The notes under the pieces are model-generated. The model was not told the origin of the DNA and did not search any database. It worked only from the letters and a program-made list of their open reading frames with translations. This document shows, one piece after another, positions 11,646 through 24,053 of a stretch of DNA of 64,000 nt. Made by a program: the position numbers and the translations under genes. The stretch comes from Tillandsia leiboldiana (lineage: Eukaryota; Streptophyta; Magnoliopsida; Poales; Bromeliaceae). Every line of letters starts with the position of its first letter. The first letter of the stretch is position 1. Location of the stretch: positions 28,686,825-28,750,824 of the forward strand of contig CM055069.1 in the NCBI GenBank assembly GCA_029204045.2, written 5' to 3'.

Positions 11646-13517
11646 TGTAGTAACCATGATTTTTGAAACTAAAATAAATTTTAAATAATTTTTTGGATTA
11701 TTTGATTAGCAAAAATGGATTATTAATAGTGTAAATGTGGCCCAAAAATATCGACTTTTGATCGGAGCCTGATCTTGAAAATCTGAGATCACCAGTGCGA
11801 CCGTCTCGTCAAAACAAGAAAGATTGATGTTCACATGTTTTCGATCCGACGGTCGGATCTTCCGCAAAACAGCGAAGAAAAGCGGGGCCCACAACTTAAG
11901 TTGTGAATAGTAACCCCTGATTTCGGTCCCCTCTCGACCAAACGTCGGCCGATTCACTGTCCGAAGTCCAAACATAGCAGTATGAGTAGTCAATTCTAGC
12001 TAATTTTGACATTCTCAGCACAATGGCACCGACGGAATTCGCGTTTGGCGACCCGAGTGCATCGAAGTGCATGCGATACAGTGAAATTCACTGTATATTA
12101 TGGCCCGAGAATTTATACGAGCACCAAATCAAGAAAGCGAATACGCTACTTGAAGGGTCTCGACGAGCCGAACGTCGTGGCAAAGTCCGTCTTCCATTTT
12201 GACGATCCGTTCTTCTCGAAATACGTGAAAAACGCCGAAAAATTGTGTATTTTTGCGAAAAACTAAACTTTTCTTGGACCAAGTTAATGAAGGCTTATTG
12301 TTGGAGGTCCTTACAGTAATTAGGACCTACAGCAGGGACTAGAGGGTTGGTAGCATGAGGTTCATGGACCAAATAGCATGTTGTAGCAATAAGATATTTT
12401 TTTTGAAATGCGTCTCTTTGGCCGCCTTGGGGGGGGGGGGGGGGGGGGGGAGGTTACAGGTTGTTATGGCACGTTTTGAATGCCTGTGTGGCAATGAAGT
12501 GAAGGAAAACCGTTCCCCCCATTAGCTCGAGCTCGCCAAGGGACATTATCCACATTCCAAATCCGAGAGAGAGAGAAGGAGGAAGGTTGGACCAGAGTTG
12601 CTCCAATTTGCATTCTGGAGGTTCTGTGGTGTTCTCCTGCATCTGAGGATCAAGCCTGAGCTTGCTGTGATGTCGCGCGACGCGAGGAGGAAAACCGGCG
12701 ACAACCTCTTCTTCTCTAACTCCGGCAAAGGTGAGATCTCTTTAACCCTCGGTTTCTTAGCCCCAAGACCTTTGGAAGTCAACTCTGTAGAGTCTAGAGA
12801 TGCCACACACCAATTCCCAGCCTTTGGGAAGCCCCCGGTTGCCGGCAGGAGAAATATTCCCACCGGAACCCTAAAAGGCTCCGCCGCGGCCGTGCGTCGC
12901 AACCAATGGCTCAAATACCAAAATAAAATGATGACCTTAGACTGTAGGACATGAGGATCACTTCCTCAAAATTTGAGGGAGTTTGGTTCAGTGTGCGCGA
13001 CGCAGGATGAAACCCTAGTTTTCGGGTTTTTAAGGTTTGGCCGAGCTTTTTGCTACGGCGCCGGCGTCGCTCCCCACCGCCGGCCACCTGCCCGAGAAGC
13101 TTCCTGGGATCAAGATGATCCCATCCATGCACTTGCATGGGTTCCATGCTACCCGGGTGAAAATTCACCATTAATGGTGGAAGCTCAAACCGAGCTTTGC
13201 TCCACCGCCGCCGCCGCCGTGCCCTGTTGCCGGGCACGAGTTCAAGAAGCTTTGTGTGGATGGGAGGCACCTTTTGGTGCTGTTGGGAGAGGCCCAGAAC
13301 CCATTGATGAAAAATCACCATTAATGGGCATCCGAGCTCATCTTCTTTTTTTCTCTTCTTGTTTCTCGGCAACCAGGGAAGCAAGATGGACCCAGACTTG
13401 CTGGGGATGCTCCTACAGCCCTAAGAAGTTTTTCCATCCAAGTTGGAAGCACCCAGAGTCCCTCTTTGTTGAGTTCTAGCTTGGGTTAGGTTTGGTTTCA
13501 TGTTAATGGAAGATGCC
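11646..13517 (+). repeat. LTR of family C, left part
   Basis: It begins TGTAGTAACC right after target duplication CTTAA (11641-11645). The first ~0.6 kb recurs inverted at 37033-37629. It holds palindromes GATCCGACGGTCGGATC (11843-11859) and CACAACTTAAGTTGTG (11890-11905) and a 22-G run (12429-12450). The 1.2 kb after 12270 has no recognisable gene; GC-rich open frames occur on both strands but with no domain. It is cut at 13517 by element B (duplication ATGCC) and continues at 34330. An open frame at 12006-12266 is also present in the inverted copy, but I treat it as LTR sequence. Confidence 0.7.
12429..12450 (+). repeat. Poly-G run (22 G)
   Basis: An uninterrupted G run able to form G-quadruplex. 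Its length is likely uncertain in a draft assembly. Confidence 0.85.
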
Positions 13518-14234
13518 TGTAATATCCGCGGCCTTATTTGTCTTTCTAGACTTCCCTTTGAATTCTTGTTAATCCGCTTTTCGACTATGGGATCCAGGGG
13601 TGAATTATTTTTCTTTATCTCTAGGCAGACTGTCGGGGCTCGCGGGTATTTTTAGACGATAGAGCTCGCGAAGAGGAAAACGGGGGCGAAATCGGTTCTG
13701 GATTCTGACCCCGGAATCTCCCAGAATAAATTCCGGAAGTTGGCAGCAGTTCAGGCAACTTACACGTTCTTCGAGGCGGACCGGACCCAGGTTCGCACCC
13801 AAACTCAATTTCGCCGAGATTGAATTGCTTGTTGGGACTTAGGGTTAAGTTCCCGTGTACGGGCGGCTTTTCTTTTAATTGGTTGGTATAGGTTCAGACT
13901 TAGCCCCCTACCGTTCCTCTCATCCCTGTTACATCGCGACGTGAAGAAGGAAGAAACCGCCCCTCCCTAACCCTCCTCTTCCCATCCGATCGGCGCGAGG
14001 AACCGCGGCGGAACAATCGAGGAACGGGAAGAACACCGCACACCTCCGGAACCGGGCACGCAAGAACGGGATAATCCTCGTCTCTCCCTCCCTCTTCATC
14101 GGCGAGTCGGAGGCGCTTTGGTTCGGTGAGTTTTTATTATTTTTTTTAGCTAGGGTTTTCTTCCGGATCGTCGCACGGGAAGGGGGGGGGAGACGGTTCA
14201 CCCCGGCCGGCCGCACCACCGCCGTCGCGAGGCA

Positions 14235-14625
14235 CCCTTGCGCGCAGGGCTAGGGCACCGGGCGTGCGGGTCTGGCACCCGCGCGGGCCTGGGCGCCGCG
14301 CGGGGTCACCCGTGCGTGCGGGTCTGGCACCCGCGCGGGCCTGGGCGCCGCGCGGGGTCGCCCGTGCGTGCGGGTCTGGGCGCCCGCGCGGAGCCTGGGC
14401 GCCGCGCGGGGTCGCCCGTGCGTGCGGGTCTGGCACCCGCGCGGGCCTGGGCGCCGCGTGGGGTCGCCCGTGCGTGCGGGCTGGGCGCCCGCGCGGAGCC
14501 TGGGCGCCGCGCGGGGCCGCCCGTGCGTGCGGGCTGGGCGCCGCGCAGGGCAGCCCGTGCGTGCGGGCTGGGCGCCCGTGCTGGACCTGGGCGCCGCCGC
14601 GGTCAGGGAGCCGTGCGGGCATCAC
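14235..14625 (+). repeat. GC-rich tandem array, ~52-bp unit, in LTR1
   Basis: About seven imperfect units built on CGTGCGGGTCTGGCACCCGC and GGGCGCCGCGCGGGGTCGCC. The same array recurs in LTR2a, LTR2b and LTR3. Non-homologous but equally GC-rich arrays occupy the same place in LTRs A, D and E. The long Arg/Ala/Gly frames on both strands are by-products. Confidence 0.85.
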
Positions 14626-16122
14626 ACCGCACGGAGCCTGATACGCGTGCGGCCACCGCGGCAGCACGGTCGCCGCCGCCTCGGGTTTCCGACTCGGCCG
14701 CCGCCGCCGCCGTCGAACCCGAGAGCCCGTTCCACGACGGGACCCGAATATCTGTTCTTGTTCCTTGTTTTACGTTGGGTAGTCGCTGACTTCTTCCCGG
14801 TGGATCTTTTTGCAGTTTTGGGGAGCGCACCGGGACACGGGGGTTAGCGCATTGTTCATCGCTCGTAAAGGTGGGTTTTTACTCTTAAGTCTTAACATTT
14901 AATTCTATCATGGTGGACGGGGTCATCCATAAGTGTACTTGGGTTAAACCTGGTAGGGAGGCATCATTTATTCGTCATGGCTTTACGGTGCTCGTGATTA
15001 GACATACATATTGGTTCATGTCGCTCTCATGCACGTATAGGAGTATGCTGTGAATATATATATATGCTGTTTCATATAGTTCTCATGCATGGATATGTAT
15101 ATGTTATTTCATACGGTTCATACATTGATATATATATATATGGTTCACGGTTACTATGCTCGGCTGCAACACGCGCACCCGCGGTTTGGCCACCGCAAAG
15201 GGTGTGCTTTTCCGGAAAAGTGGTCCATGACCCGTGTATACCCACAGGACGGCGTGGGGCCTCTTTAGTTGTGGGGCATGTATGCGCCAAGGTGTGAGCG
15301 GTGCGACCCGTCGGTTTAGTTGTCCGACGTGGGAGCGGTGCGACCCATTCGGTTTAGTTGTCCGACTTGGGCGCGGTGCGATTCGTCGGTTTAGTTGTCC
15401 GACGGGATCGGGTATTGCAGGTTTACAGGTGTTTGATTCTACTTTTCCCTTGCGGGGAGGGGTGGTTGCTCCGGATAGACTACGGTTGGACGTTTTCTTT
15501 ACCTGCTTTATTATTATCTTTTATGACTAGTCGCTGACTTCCCACTTTGCGACAGGGTCCTACAGGGGGGAGAGTTAGGCGACGGTGAGGCCACGGCTAG
15601 AGGTGTTGGGTCTCAGGAGACCGGAACAGTATTTTACTCTTTACTTTCGCATTCCATTTATTATTTGTAGACTGTGGATGGTTCTCGATACCCTCGTGGG
15701 GTCGGTGTGGATGTTGGTACGGTGACAACTGGATTGTCTATTCCTTTTTATATTTCTGTGGGCCGCTTTGGAAAATAAAATAGCAAACAAAGGAACGGAT
15801 TGCGAAAACTATTATTTCAAAACCGAAGTGTCGTGTGGGCACTATTTTCAAAACCCTGGGTTTATGTTGCTTTTGCGAAAGTGGATTTCAAAACCTAAGT
15901 GTCGTGTGGGCACTGTTTTCAAAACCCTGAGTTTATGTTGCTTTCAAAAACGGTTTTCAAAACATGGGTGCCGGGTGGGCGCCGTTTCAACAACCGTGGG
16001 TTTTATCCTTTCAAACTAATCGGCCGTGAGTAAATTCAGTATATTGTGAATGGTTGTATGAAGTGGATTGTTGTGATTGAATGTTTCCTCATTATTGAAC
16101 ATTGTACAAACCGCGACGCCGT

Positions 16123-16171
16123 GCATATACAGGGGAGACTCTATCCGTTTGTAGAGTGATCCTGTATATGC
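16123..16171 (+). promoter_or_regulatory. Conserved two-part hairpin near the LTR 3' end (LTR1)
   Basis: Outer arms GCATATACAGG / CCTGTATATGC (11 bp) enclose an inner stem ACTCT / AGAGT. It lies about 135 bp before the LTR end and is followed by an A-rich run. Homologous positions in other LTR families keep the pairing with different bases. Its role (packaging, dimerisation, 3'-end formation) is unknown. Confidence 0.6.
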
Positions 16172-16314
16172 GGCGGGTCTGGGCACGTGCCGGGGAAGAG
16201 GGGTTCTTTTAAAAAAAAAAGAAAAGAAAACAAAAAAAAATTTACACGTCAAATATTCAACTCTTATGATTCGTTTCCGCTAAAACAAAACCCCCGGGGC
16301 GTGACAGATTAAGA

Positions 16315-16325
16315 TGGTATCAGAG
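16315..16325 (+). other. Primer binding site, element B copy 1 (initiator tRNA-Met)
   Basis: TGGTATCAGAG lies 8 bp downstream of LTR1. Confidence 0.9.
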
Positions 16326-16527
16326 ACTTAGCTTTCAATCACAACAATTGGTGCCGACGTCCACAGGAATACCTCACTTAACTACAAAGGAATGGAATGG
16401 ATAGATTATAGTAGAGTAGGACGCGAGTGATCGAGGGGGGGGAACGAGCTTGGGTCCTTTGCTCTCGATGGGGGGTTCGTTGCATGTTAGCAGAGTCTAG
16501 AGCTGACTGTTGTTTTTGTGTAGAGAC

Positions 16528-19500
16528 ATGGCCCGTACTAGATCATCGGCCGAGGATGCAGGGGCGGACGCGACAACGACGGCGGCCGCAGAGAACCAGC
16601 GCCTGCAACAACAGCTGAGGGACATGGCGGGGCAGCTGGCGACTCTCACGGCTCACGTGCGTCAGTTGACGCAGCAACAACCGGCCGCGACGGTGACGGT
16701 CGCCGCCGCCCCTCCACAGGGGCTAGGCGCGCCGGCGACGGGGGTCAGCGCGGGAGTGACCCCTACAGCGACTGCCGAAGCCGAGGTACCCCCAACCCAG
16801 ACGACGATACCAGCGGCGGTAACCGCGACGGCAACTGCGGGACCGGCGCCGGGAAGCACCAACAGGGGTGCCTCGGGGGAGACCGTGATCGCCCCTTCCC
16901 CTCCTGTGGCTGCCGCCGCCGCGGGGGAGGGGTCAGTCCCGCTGACTGAGCGGGACCGCGTGCGGGCCAACCTGGCCGACTTTAAGAAGTACGACCCACC
17001 CACGTTCGACGGAGAGACGACTGATCCTTGGGTCGTCGAGAAGTGGGTGGGATCAATGGAAAAGTTATTTGAGGACTTACTCATGGAGGACGACGAGCGG
17101 GTTCCCCTGGCAGTTCATTTCCTGGAGGGGAACGCCCGCTTATGGTGGAAGACGGTCCGCCCTGATCCCACAAAGGGCACCGCCGTGCTCCCGTCATGGA
17201 CAGCGTTCAAACAGGAGCTGTTTGGAGCCTTTTTCACAAGCAGCGTTAAAAAGAAATTGGAGGATGACCTGAACCATATCCAGCAGGGGAGTAAAACAGT
17301 GATGGCCTATCAGTGCGAATTTGTACGACTGGCCAACTGCGTCCCTTTCGTGATAAGGGACGAGTCCCATAAGGCGCAGCTCTTCGTGGATGGATTACGG
17401 AGTGACATTTTCGAAGTGGTGCAAGCGGCCGACTTGCACACCTTCCAGAAGGTGGTCGACAGGGCCACGGTGGTAGAGCGTGGGTTCGCCGTTACCCGCG
17501 CCAGGAGAGGGGGCCCGACGCACCATGAGGAAAAGAAGCGATCGCAACATTACTCCGGGGGAGGCTCTTCTGGTGGAAGCCGACCCCCCAAGCGGTGGAG
17601 GCCTCAGTCGGGATCTCGGAGCGCACCGGCAGGAGGGCCGAGGACGGGAGACAGGCCTTGCGTTATTTGTGGGGGGGGACACCGAGCGGGAGATTGCCCC
17701 CAGAGGGGTGACCACTGTTTCCGATGCGGCAAATCGGGGCACTTCCGCCGCAACTGCCCCTTGGCCTGGGGATCTGCGTCCTCTGCAGCTTCTACGCCCA
17801 CGCCACAAACGTCAGGACGGGGGAAAGCTCCAATGGGGTCGACTTCTAGACCCCCTGTACCACGACGAGAGGAGGATAGGCAACCACAACCTGGCGGGCG
17901 GGTTTTCTCGATGACCCGCCAAGAGACGGATCCGCCGGAGGGCGCCCTCACAGGTATTACTTCTGTTTCAAGCACCCGCGCTAGAACTCTATTTGATACC
18001 GGAGCAACACACTCTTTCATTTCTAGTGATTTCGTTTTTGTGCATGGTCTTGGGGTGGTGCCCCTCCAAAATCGTTTGACGGTCCAAACGGCGGGGGGGG
18101 TGTTGGAGGCGGTCAGCTACGTGGCCGCCTGCCCGATCAATCTAGGGCGACTGGCTTGTCCAGGGGATTTGGTGGTAATCCCCCTGAAGGAGTATGACGT
18201 AGTGCTGGGCATGGATTGGCTCTCATTGTACCAAGTGCTCATCGATTGTGAGAAGCGGATGGTACAGTTGCAAGAGCCGAGCTTTCCTGAGAATATGTAC
18301 CTGGCGTGTAAGAGCATTTCCTTCCCAGCAATCATCTCATCGGCGAGGGCTAGAAGATTGGTGGAAGGCGGGTGCGTGGCCTACCTGGCCTCGGTGGACC
18401 TGGTGACACGACCCGCGGCGACACCTTCGGACATTGCGGTGGTGAGGGACTTCCCCGATGTCTTCCCGACGGAACTGCCCGGGGTACCCCCTGAACGAGA
18501 GGTGGTTTTTCCTATCGAACTCGTACCGGGTACCCAACCAATCACAAAGGCGCCCTACCGAATGGCCTTCGCAGAGTTAAAGGAGCTTAAGGCGCAACTG
18601 GAGGACCTCTTGGACAAAGGTTTTATCAGACCGAGTGTGTCACCCTGGGGGGCACCAGTGCTCTTTGTACGGAAGAAAGACGGAAGCCTGCGCCTCTGCA
18701 TCGACTACAGGGGGATAAACAAGGTTACTGTGAAGAATAAGTACCCCCTGCCCAGAATTGACGACCTCTTCGACCAGCTGCGAGGAGCAACGGTGTTCTC
18801 AAAGATCGACCTGCAATCGGGCTACCACCAGCTCCGGGTTCGGAACGAAGATATCCCAAAGACCGCCTTCCGGACCCGGTACGGCCACTACGAGTTCACG
18901 GTTATGCCGTTCGGACTTACGAACGCCCCCGCCGTCTTCATGGACATGATGAACCGGATCTTCAGACCTTTCTTGGACCGGTTCGTAGTGGTCTTCATCG
19001 ACGACATCCTGATCTATTCATCTACCAACGAGGAGCACGAGGACCACTTACGAACGATTCTCCAAACCCTCAGGGAACAGAGGCTGTTCGCGAAGCTCAA
19101 GAAGTGTGAATTCTGGCTACGAGAGGTGGGTTTCCTAGGGCATGTGATCTCGGCAGAGGGGATCGCTGTGGACCCCAAGAAGGTGGAATCGGTGATCGAC
19201 TGGCAACCACCGACGACAGTGACGGAGATCCGCAGCTTCTTGGGACTGGCGGGATATTATAGACGCTTCGTCGAGGGTTTCTCGAAGATTGCGGCCCCTT
19301 TAAACCGGTTGACCAAGGAAAGGGGAAAAGTTTCTATGGACGGCTAAGTGCCAAGAGAGCTTCGAAGAACTTAAAAGGAGGCTAACCAGGGCGCCTATTC
19401 TTGTACTACCCACGCCCGGAGAGGATTATGAAGTGTACTGCGACGCATCGAGAATCGGACTCGGGGGTGTTTTGATGCAACAGGGGAAAGTAATAGCCTA

Positions 19501-21349
19501 TGCATCCAGGCAGCTGAAGGATTACGAAAAGAACTACCCGATTCATGATTTGGAACTGGCTGCAGTGGTCTTCGTTCTAAAGTTATGGAGACACTACCTC
19601 TTTGGTGTCCACTGTAACGTCTTTTCAGACCACCAAAGTCTCAAGTATCTGTTCACCCAAAAGGAGCTAAATTTGCGGCAGAGGCGGTGGCTTGAGTTGT
19701 TGAAGGATTACGATCTAACAATCCAATACCACCCCGGGAAGGCAAACGTGGTGGCAGACGCTTTAAGCAGGAAGGGGCAACCGGAGGAGACGCCGGCACG
19801 CGCGATAACTGAGCAGAGCACCCTGATCGCAGAATTCTCGCGACTGAGGTTGGAGGTGGTATCGGCGGGCACTGTTGCTCGACTGACGGCGTTGGTGGTC
19901 AAGCCGACGCTTTTTGAGAAAATCCGAGAAGGGCAACTGACGGACCCGCACTTACAGCTCGTGCGAGACAAGATCCACCCGAACCAGGACAACGACTTTG
20001 CAGTGGGAAGTGACGGTGTCTTGCGGTTCCGTGGGCGTTTCTGTGTACCGGATTCGCCGGAATTGAAGGAGGAGATTCTGACAGAGGCACACCGCGCCCC
20101 TTATGCGGCGCATCCGGGGGGCACGAAGATGTACAGGGACCTCAAGCAGACCTTCTGGTGGCCCAAGTTGAAGGGGGATGTGACACGACACGTAGCCCAC
20201 TGCCTGGTATGCCAGCAGATAAAAGCAGAGCATCAGCGGCCTGCAGGAAAATTACAACCCTTACCGGTGCCGATGTGGAAGTGGGATCAGATCACTATGG
20301 ACTTCGTCACCGGGTTCCCACGTTCACAGCAGGGGCACGACGCGATCTGGGTCATTGTGGACCGGCTAACCAAGGCAGCACATTTCCTACCCATCCACAC
20401 AACCTGGACCAGAGAGCAGTTGGCTCAAGTCTACCTCAGCGAGATCGTGAGACTGCACGGAGTGCCGGCATCGATCACCTCGGATAGAGACACCCGCTTC
20501 GTCTCGAAGTTTTGGCAAAGTCTACAGCAAGCCCTGGGGACCAAGCTACACTTCAGCACAGCTTTCCACCCTCAGACGGACGGACAGTCAGAGCGAGTGA
20601 TTCAGACCCTCGAGGACCTGCTACGCGCCTGTGTACTTGACTGGGGAGTCGGTTGGGCACGCTACCTACCCCTCGTGGAATTCGCCTACAACAATAGCTA
20701 CCAGGCCAGCATCCAGATGGCACCCTACGAAGCTTTGTATGGGAGACGCTGCCGATCCCCGATCTGTTGGGACGACTTAGGGGAACGAAAATTCCTGGAC
20801 CCGACTTGGTGGAAGAGACTGAGGAGAAAGTGCGCCTCATCAGGCGGCGATTACTGACCGCCCAAAGCCGACAGAAGAGCTACGCAGACCGACGGCGCCG
20901 CGATTTGGAATTTCAAGTGGGGGAAACACGTGTTCTTACGGGTCTCGCCATCCAGAGGGATCAAGCGTTTCGGGCTGAAGGGCAAGTTGAGCCCACGGTT
21001 TGTGGGGCCTTTTGAGATCTTGGAGCGCATAGGCCCAGTGGCGTACCGCCTTGCCCTACCCCCTAATCTCGACCGGGTCCACAACGTCTTCCACGTGTCC
21101 ATGCTCCGGAAATACCTATCCGACCCGTCACACGTGTTGGACGTCTCCACACTCGAGCTCAAGGAGGATCTAAGCTTCGAGGAAAACCCCCGTGCGTATC
21201 CTAGCAAGAGGAAAACAAAGCATGCGGAACCGAGTATCCCCTACGTGAAGGTGCTCTGGAGCAACCAGGAAGAACGAGAAGCAACATGGGAGCTGGAATC
21301 TAAGATGAGGGAGTGCTACCCCGACCTCTTCACCACCACCCGGGTTTGA
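16528..21349 (+). CDS. Gag-pol polyprotein of Tekay-like element B (copy 1, with apparent indels)
   Basis: A single gag-pol frame starting at MARTRSS (16528); the in-frame ATG at 16510 is 6 codons upstream and is not conserved in element A. Capsid is about residues 150-300. Two knuckles follow, CVICGGGHRAGDC (shortened spacing) and canonical CFRCGKSGHFRRNC (about residues 377-411), then protease LFDTGATHSF (about 488). RT has YRGINKVTVKNKYPLPRID and FIDDILIYS (18994-19020). RNase H (VYCDAS, 19433) precedes integrase with an H2C2 finger (20088-20220), Asp in SDRD (~20480) and Glu in QTDGQSE (~20590). The tail YVKVLWSNQEEREATWELE resembles a degenerate chromodomain. The frame shifts at ~19318, ~20803 and ~20924, and three compensating indels lie at 21185-21240. 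The second copy lacks these, so they look like sequence errors. Confidence 0.9.
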
Positions 21350-21367
21350 GTTTCGAGGACGAAACTC
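21348..21367 (+). promoter_or_regulatory. Stop-codon hairpin upstream of the polypurine tract
   Basis: GAGTTTCG-AGGA-CGAAACTC is an 8-bp perfect stem with a 4-nt loop, and the pol stop TGA overlaps its base. It recurs at 31494-31513, and with a compensatory base pair at 60431-60450. It lies about 20 bp before the 3' LTR. Confidence 0.6.
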
Positions 21368-21386
21368 GTTTTTAGAGGTGAGTGGT

Positions 21387-23953
21387 TGTAATATCCGCGG
21401 CCTTATTTGTCTTTCTAGACTTCCCTTTGAATTCTTGTTAATCCGCTTTTCGACTATGGGATCCAGGGGTGAATTATTTTTCTTTATCTCTGGGCAGACT
21501 GTCGGGGCTCGCGGGTATTTTTAGACGATAGAGCTCGCGAAGAGGAAAACGGGGGCGAAATCGGTTCTGAATTCTGACCCCGGAATCTCCCAGAATAAAT
21601 TCCGAAAGTTGGCAGCAGTTCAGGCAACTTACACGTTCTTCGAGGCGGACCGGACCCAGGTTCGCACCCAAACTCAATTTCGCCGAGATTGAATTGCTTG
21701 TTGGACTTAGGGTTAATTTCCCGTGTACGGGCGGCTTTTCTTTTAATTGGTTGGTATAGGTTCAGACTTAGCCCCCTACCATTCCTCTCATCCCTGTTAC
21801 ATCGCGACGTGAAGAAGGAAGAAACCGCCCCTCCCTAACCCTCCTCTTCCCATCCGATCGGCTGCGAGGAACCGCGGCGGAACAATCGAGGAACGGGAAG
21901 AACACCGCACACCTCCGGAACCGGGCACGCAAGAACGGGATAATCCTCGTCTCTCTCCCTCCTCTTCATCGGCGAGTCGGAGGCGCTTTGGTTCGGTGAG
22001 TTTTTATTATTTTTTTTTAGCTAGGGTTTTCTTCGGATCGTCGCACGGGAAGGGGGGGGGGGAGCGGTTCACCCGGCCCCGGCCGCACCACCGCCGTCGC
22101 GAGGCACTTGCGCGCAGGGCTCTAGGGCACCGGGCGGTGCGGGTCTGGCACCCGCGCGGGCCTGGTCGCCGCGCCTGGGGTCACCCGTGCTGTCGGGTCT
22201 GGCACCCGCGCGGGCTGGGCGCCGCGCGGGGTCGCCCGTGCGTGCGGGTTCTGGGCGCCCGCGCGGAGCCTGGGCGCCGCGCCGGGGTCGCCCGTGCGTG
22301 CGGGTTGCACCCGCGCGGGCCCTGGGCGCCGCGTGGGGTCGCCGTGCGTGCGGGCTGGCGCCCCGCGCGGAGCTGGGCGCCGCGCGGGGCCGCCCGTGCG
22401 TGCGGGCTGGGCGCCGCGCAGGGCAGCCCGTGCCGTGCGGGCTGGGCGCCCGTGTGGACCTGGGCGCCGCCGCGGTCAGGGAGCGTGCGGGCATCACACC
22501 GCACGGAGCATGATACGCGTGCGGCCAACCGCGGCAGCACGGTCGTCGCCGCCTCGGGTTTCCGACTCGGCCGCCGCCGCCGCCGTCGAACCGAGAGCCC
22601 GTTCCACGACGGGACCCGAATATCTGTTCTTGTTCTGTTCTACGTTGGGTAGTCGCTGACTTCTTCCGGTGGATCTTTTTGCCGTTTTGGGGAGCGCACC
22701 GGGACACGGGGGTTGCGCATTGTTCATCGCTCGTAAAGGGGGTTTTTACTCTTAAGTCTAACATTAATTCTATCATGGTGGACGGGGTCATCCATAAGTG
22801 TACTGGGTTAAACATGGTAGGGAGGGCATCATTTATTCGTCATGGCTTTACGGTGCTCGTGATTAGACATACATATTGGTTCATGTCGCTCTCATGCACG
22901 TATAGGAGTATGCTTGAAATATATATATACTGTTTCATATAGTTCTCATGCACGGATATGTATATGTTATTTCATACGGTTCATACATTGATATATATAT
23001 ATATGGTTCACGGTTACTATGCTCGGCTGCAACACGCGCACCCGCGGTTTGGCCACCGCAAAGGTGTGCTTTTCCGGAAAAGTGGTCCATGACCCGTGTA
23101 TACCCACAGGACGGCGTGGGGCCTCTTTAGTTGTGGGATGTATGCGCCAAGGTGTGAGGCGGTGCGACCCGTCGGTTTAGTTGTCCGACGTGGGAGCGGT
23201 GCGACCCATCGGTTTTAGTTGTCCGACTTGGGCGCGGTGCGATTCGTCGGTTTAGTTGTCCGACGGGATCGGGTATTGCAGGTTTACAGGTGTTTGATTC
23301 TACTTTTCCTTGCGGGAGGGGGGGCTTGCTCGGGATAGACTACGGTGGACGTTTTCTTTACCTGCTTTATTTTATCTTTTAGATAGTCGAGATTCCCACT
23401 TTGCGACAGGGGTCCTACAGGGGGGAGAGTTTAGGCGAGGTGTGAGGCACGGCTGAATAGAGGTGTTGGGTTCCGGAGACAGGAACAGTATTTTACTCTT
23501 TACTTTCGCATTCCATTTATTATTGTAGACTGTGGATGATCTCGATACCCTCGTGGGGCGGTGTGGATGTTGGTCGGTGACAATGGATTGTCTATCCTTT
23601 TTATATTTCTGTGGGCGCTTTGGAAACTAAAATAGCAAAAAAGGACGGATTGCGAAACCTATATTTCAAAAACCGAAGTGCGTGTGGGCACTATTTTCAC
23701 ACATGGGTTTATGGTTGCTTTTGCGAAAGTGGATTTCAAAACCTAAGTGTGTGGGGGCACTGTTTTAAAACCCTGAGTTTAGTTGCTTTCAAAAACGGGT
23801 GTTCAAACATGGGTGCCGGCAGTGGGCCCCGCCGTTGTCAACAACGTGGGTTTTTATCTTTCAAACTAATCGGCCGTGAGTAACTCAGTCGTATATTGTG
23901 AATGGTTGTATGAATTATGGATTTTTGGTTTTTGTGATGAATGTTTCCTCATT
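21387..23953 (+). repeat. LTR2a of element B, error-rich, ends at gap
   Basis: The same LTR family, starting TGTAATATCC. From about 22020 to the gap it carries many single-base insertions and deletions relative to LTR1 and LTR3, mostly in homopolymers and the GC array. At diagnostic sites it matches LTR3 (A at 21781, T at 22546, C at 22953). Hairpin 1 is at 23044-23059. The last part is absent because of the gap. Confidence 0.9.
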
Positions 23954-24053
23954 NNNNNNNNNNNNNNNNNNNNNNNNNNNNNNNNNNNNNNNNNNNNNNN
24001 NNNNNNNNNNNNNNNNNNNNNNNNNNNNNNNNNNNNNNNNNNNNNNNNNNNNN
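23954..24053. other. Assembly gap (100 N)
   Basis: Exactly 100 unknown bases within LTR sequence, the usual placeholder for a gap of unknown size. Confidence 0.99.

Larger units (their letters stand above)
13518..16306 (+). repeat. 5' LTR (LTR1) of element B (2,789 bp)
   Basis: TGTAATATCC to GCGTGACA. Predicted intron 1 is 14126-14815 (TTCG|GTGAGT; CTTTTTGCAG) and contains a GC-rich tandem array. A 55-nt exon follows, then predicted intron 2 at 14871-15555 (AAAG|GTGGGT; TTTGCGACAG). Hairpin GCGGT-TTGGCC-ACCGC is at 15181-15196, palindrome TTTTCCGGAAAA at 15208-15219 and the long 3' hairpin at 16123-16171. Triplicated GTTTAGTTGTCCGAC units lie near 15315-15403. Confidence 0.92.

Noticed and set aside
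12006..12266. Open frame whose product is also readable in the inverted copy (minus strand, 37230 downward)
   Set aside because: The two regions are ~97% identical DNA copies of one LTR end, so a shared frame is expected. It lies in U3-type sequence and no protein family is recognised.
14235..14850. Long Arg/Ala/Gly/Pro-rich frames on both strands
   Set aside because: They arise from a GC-rich tandem array lacking stops in several frames, and are repeated in every LTR of the family.
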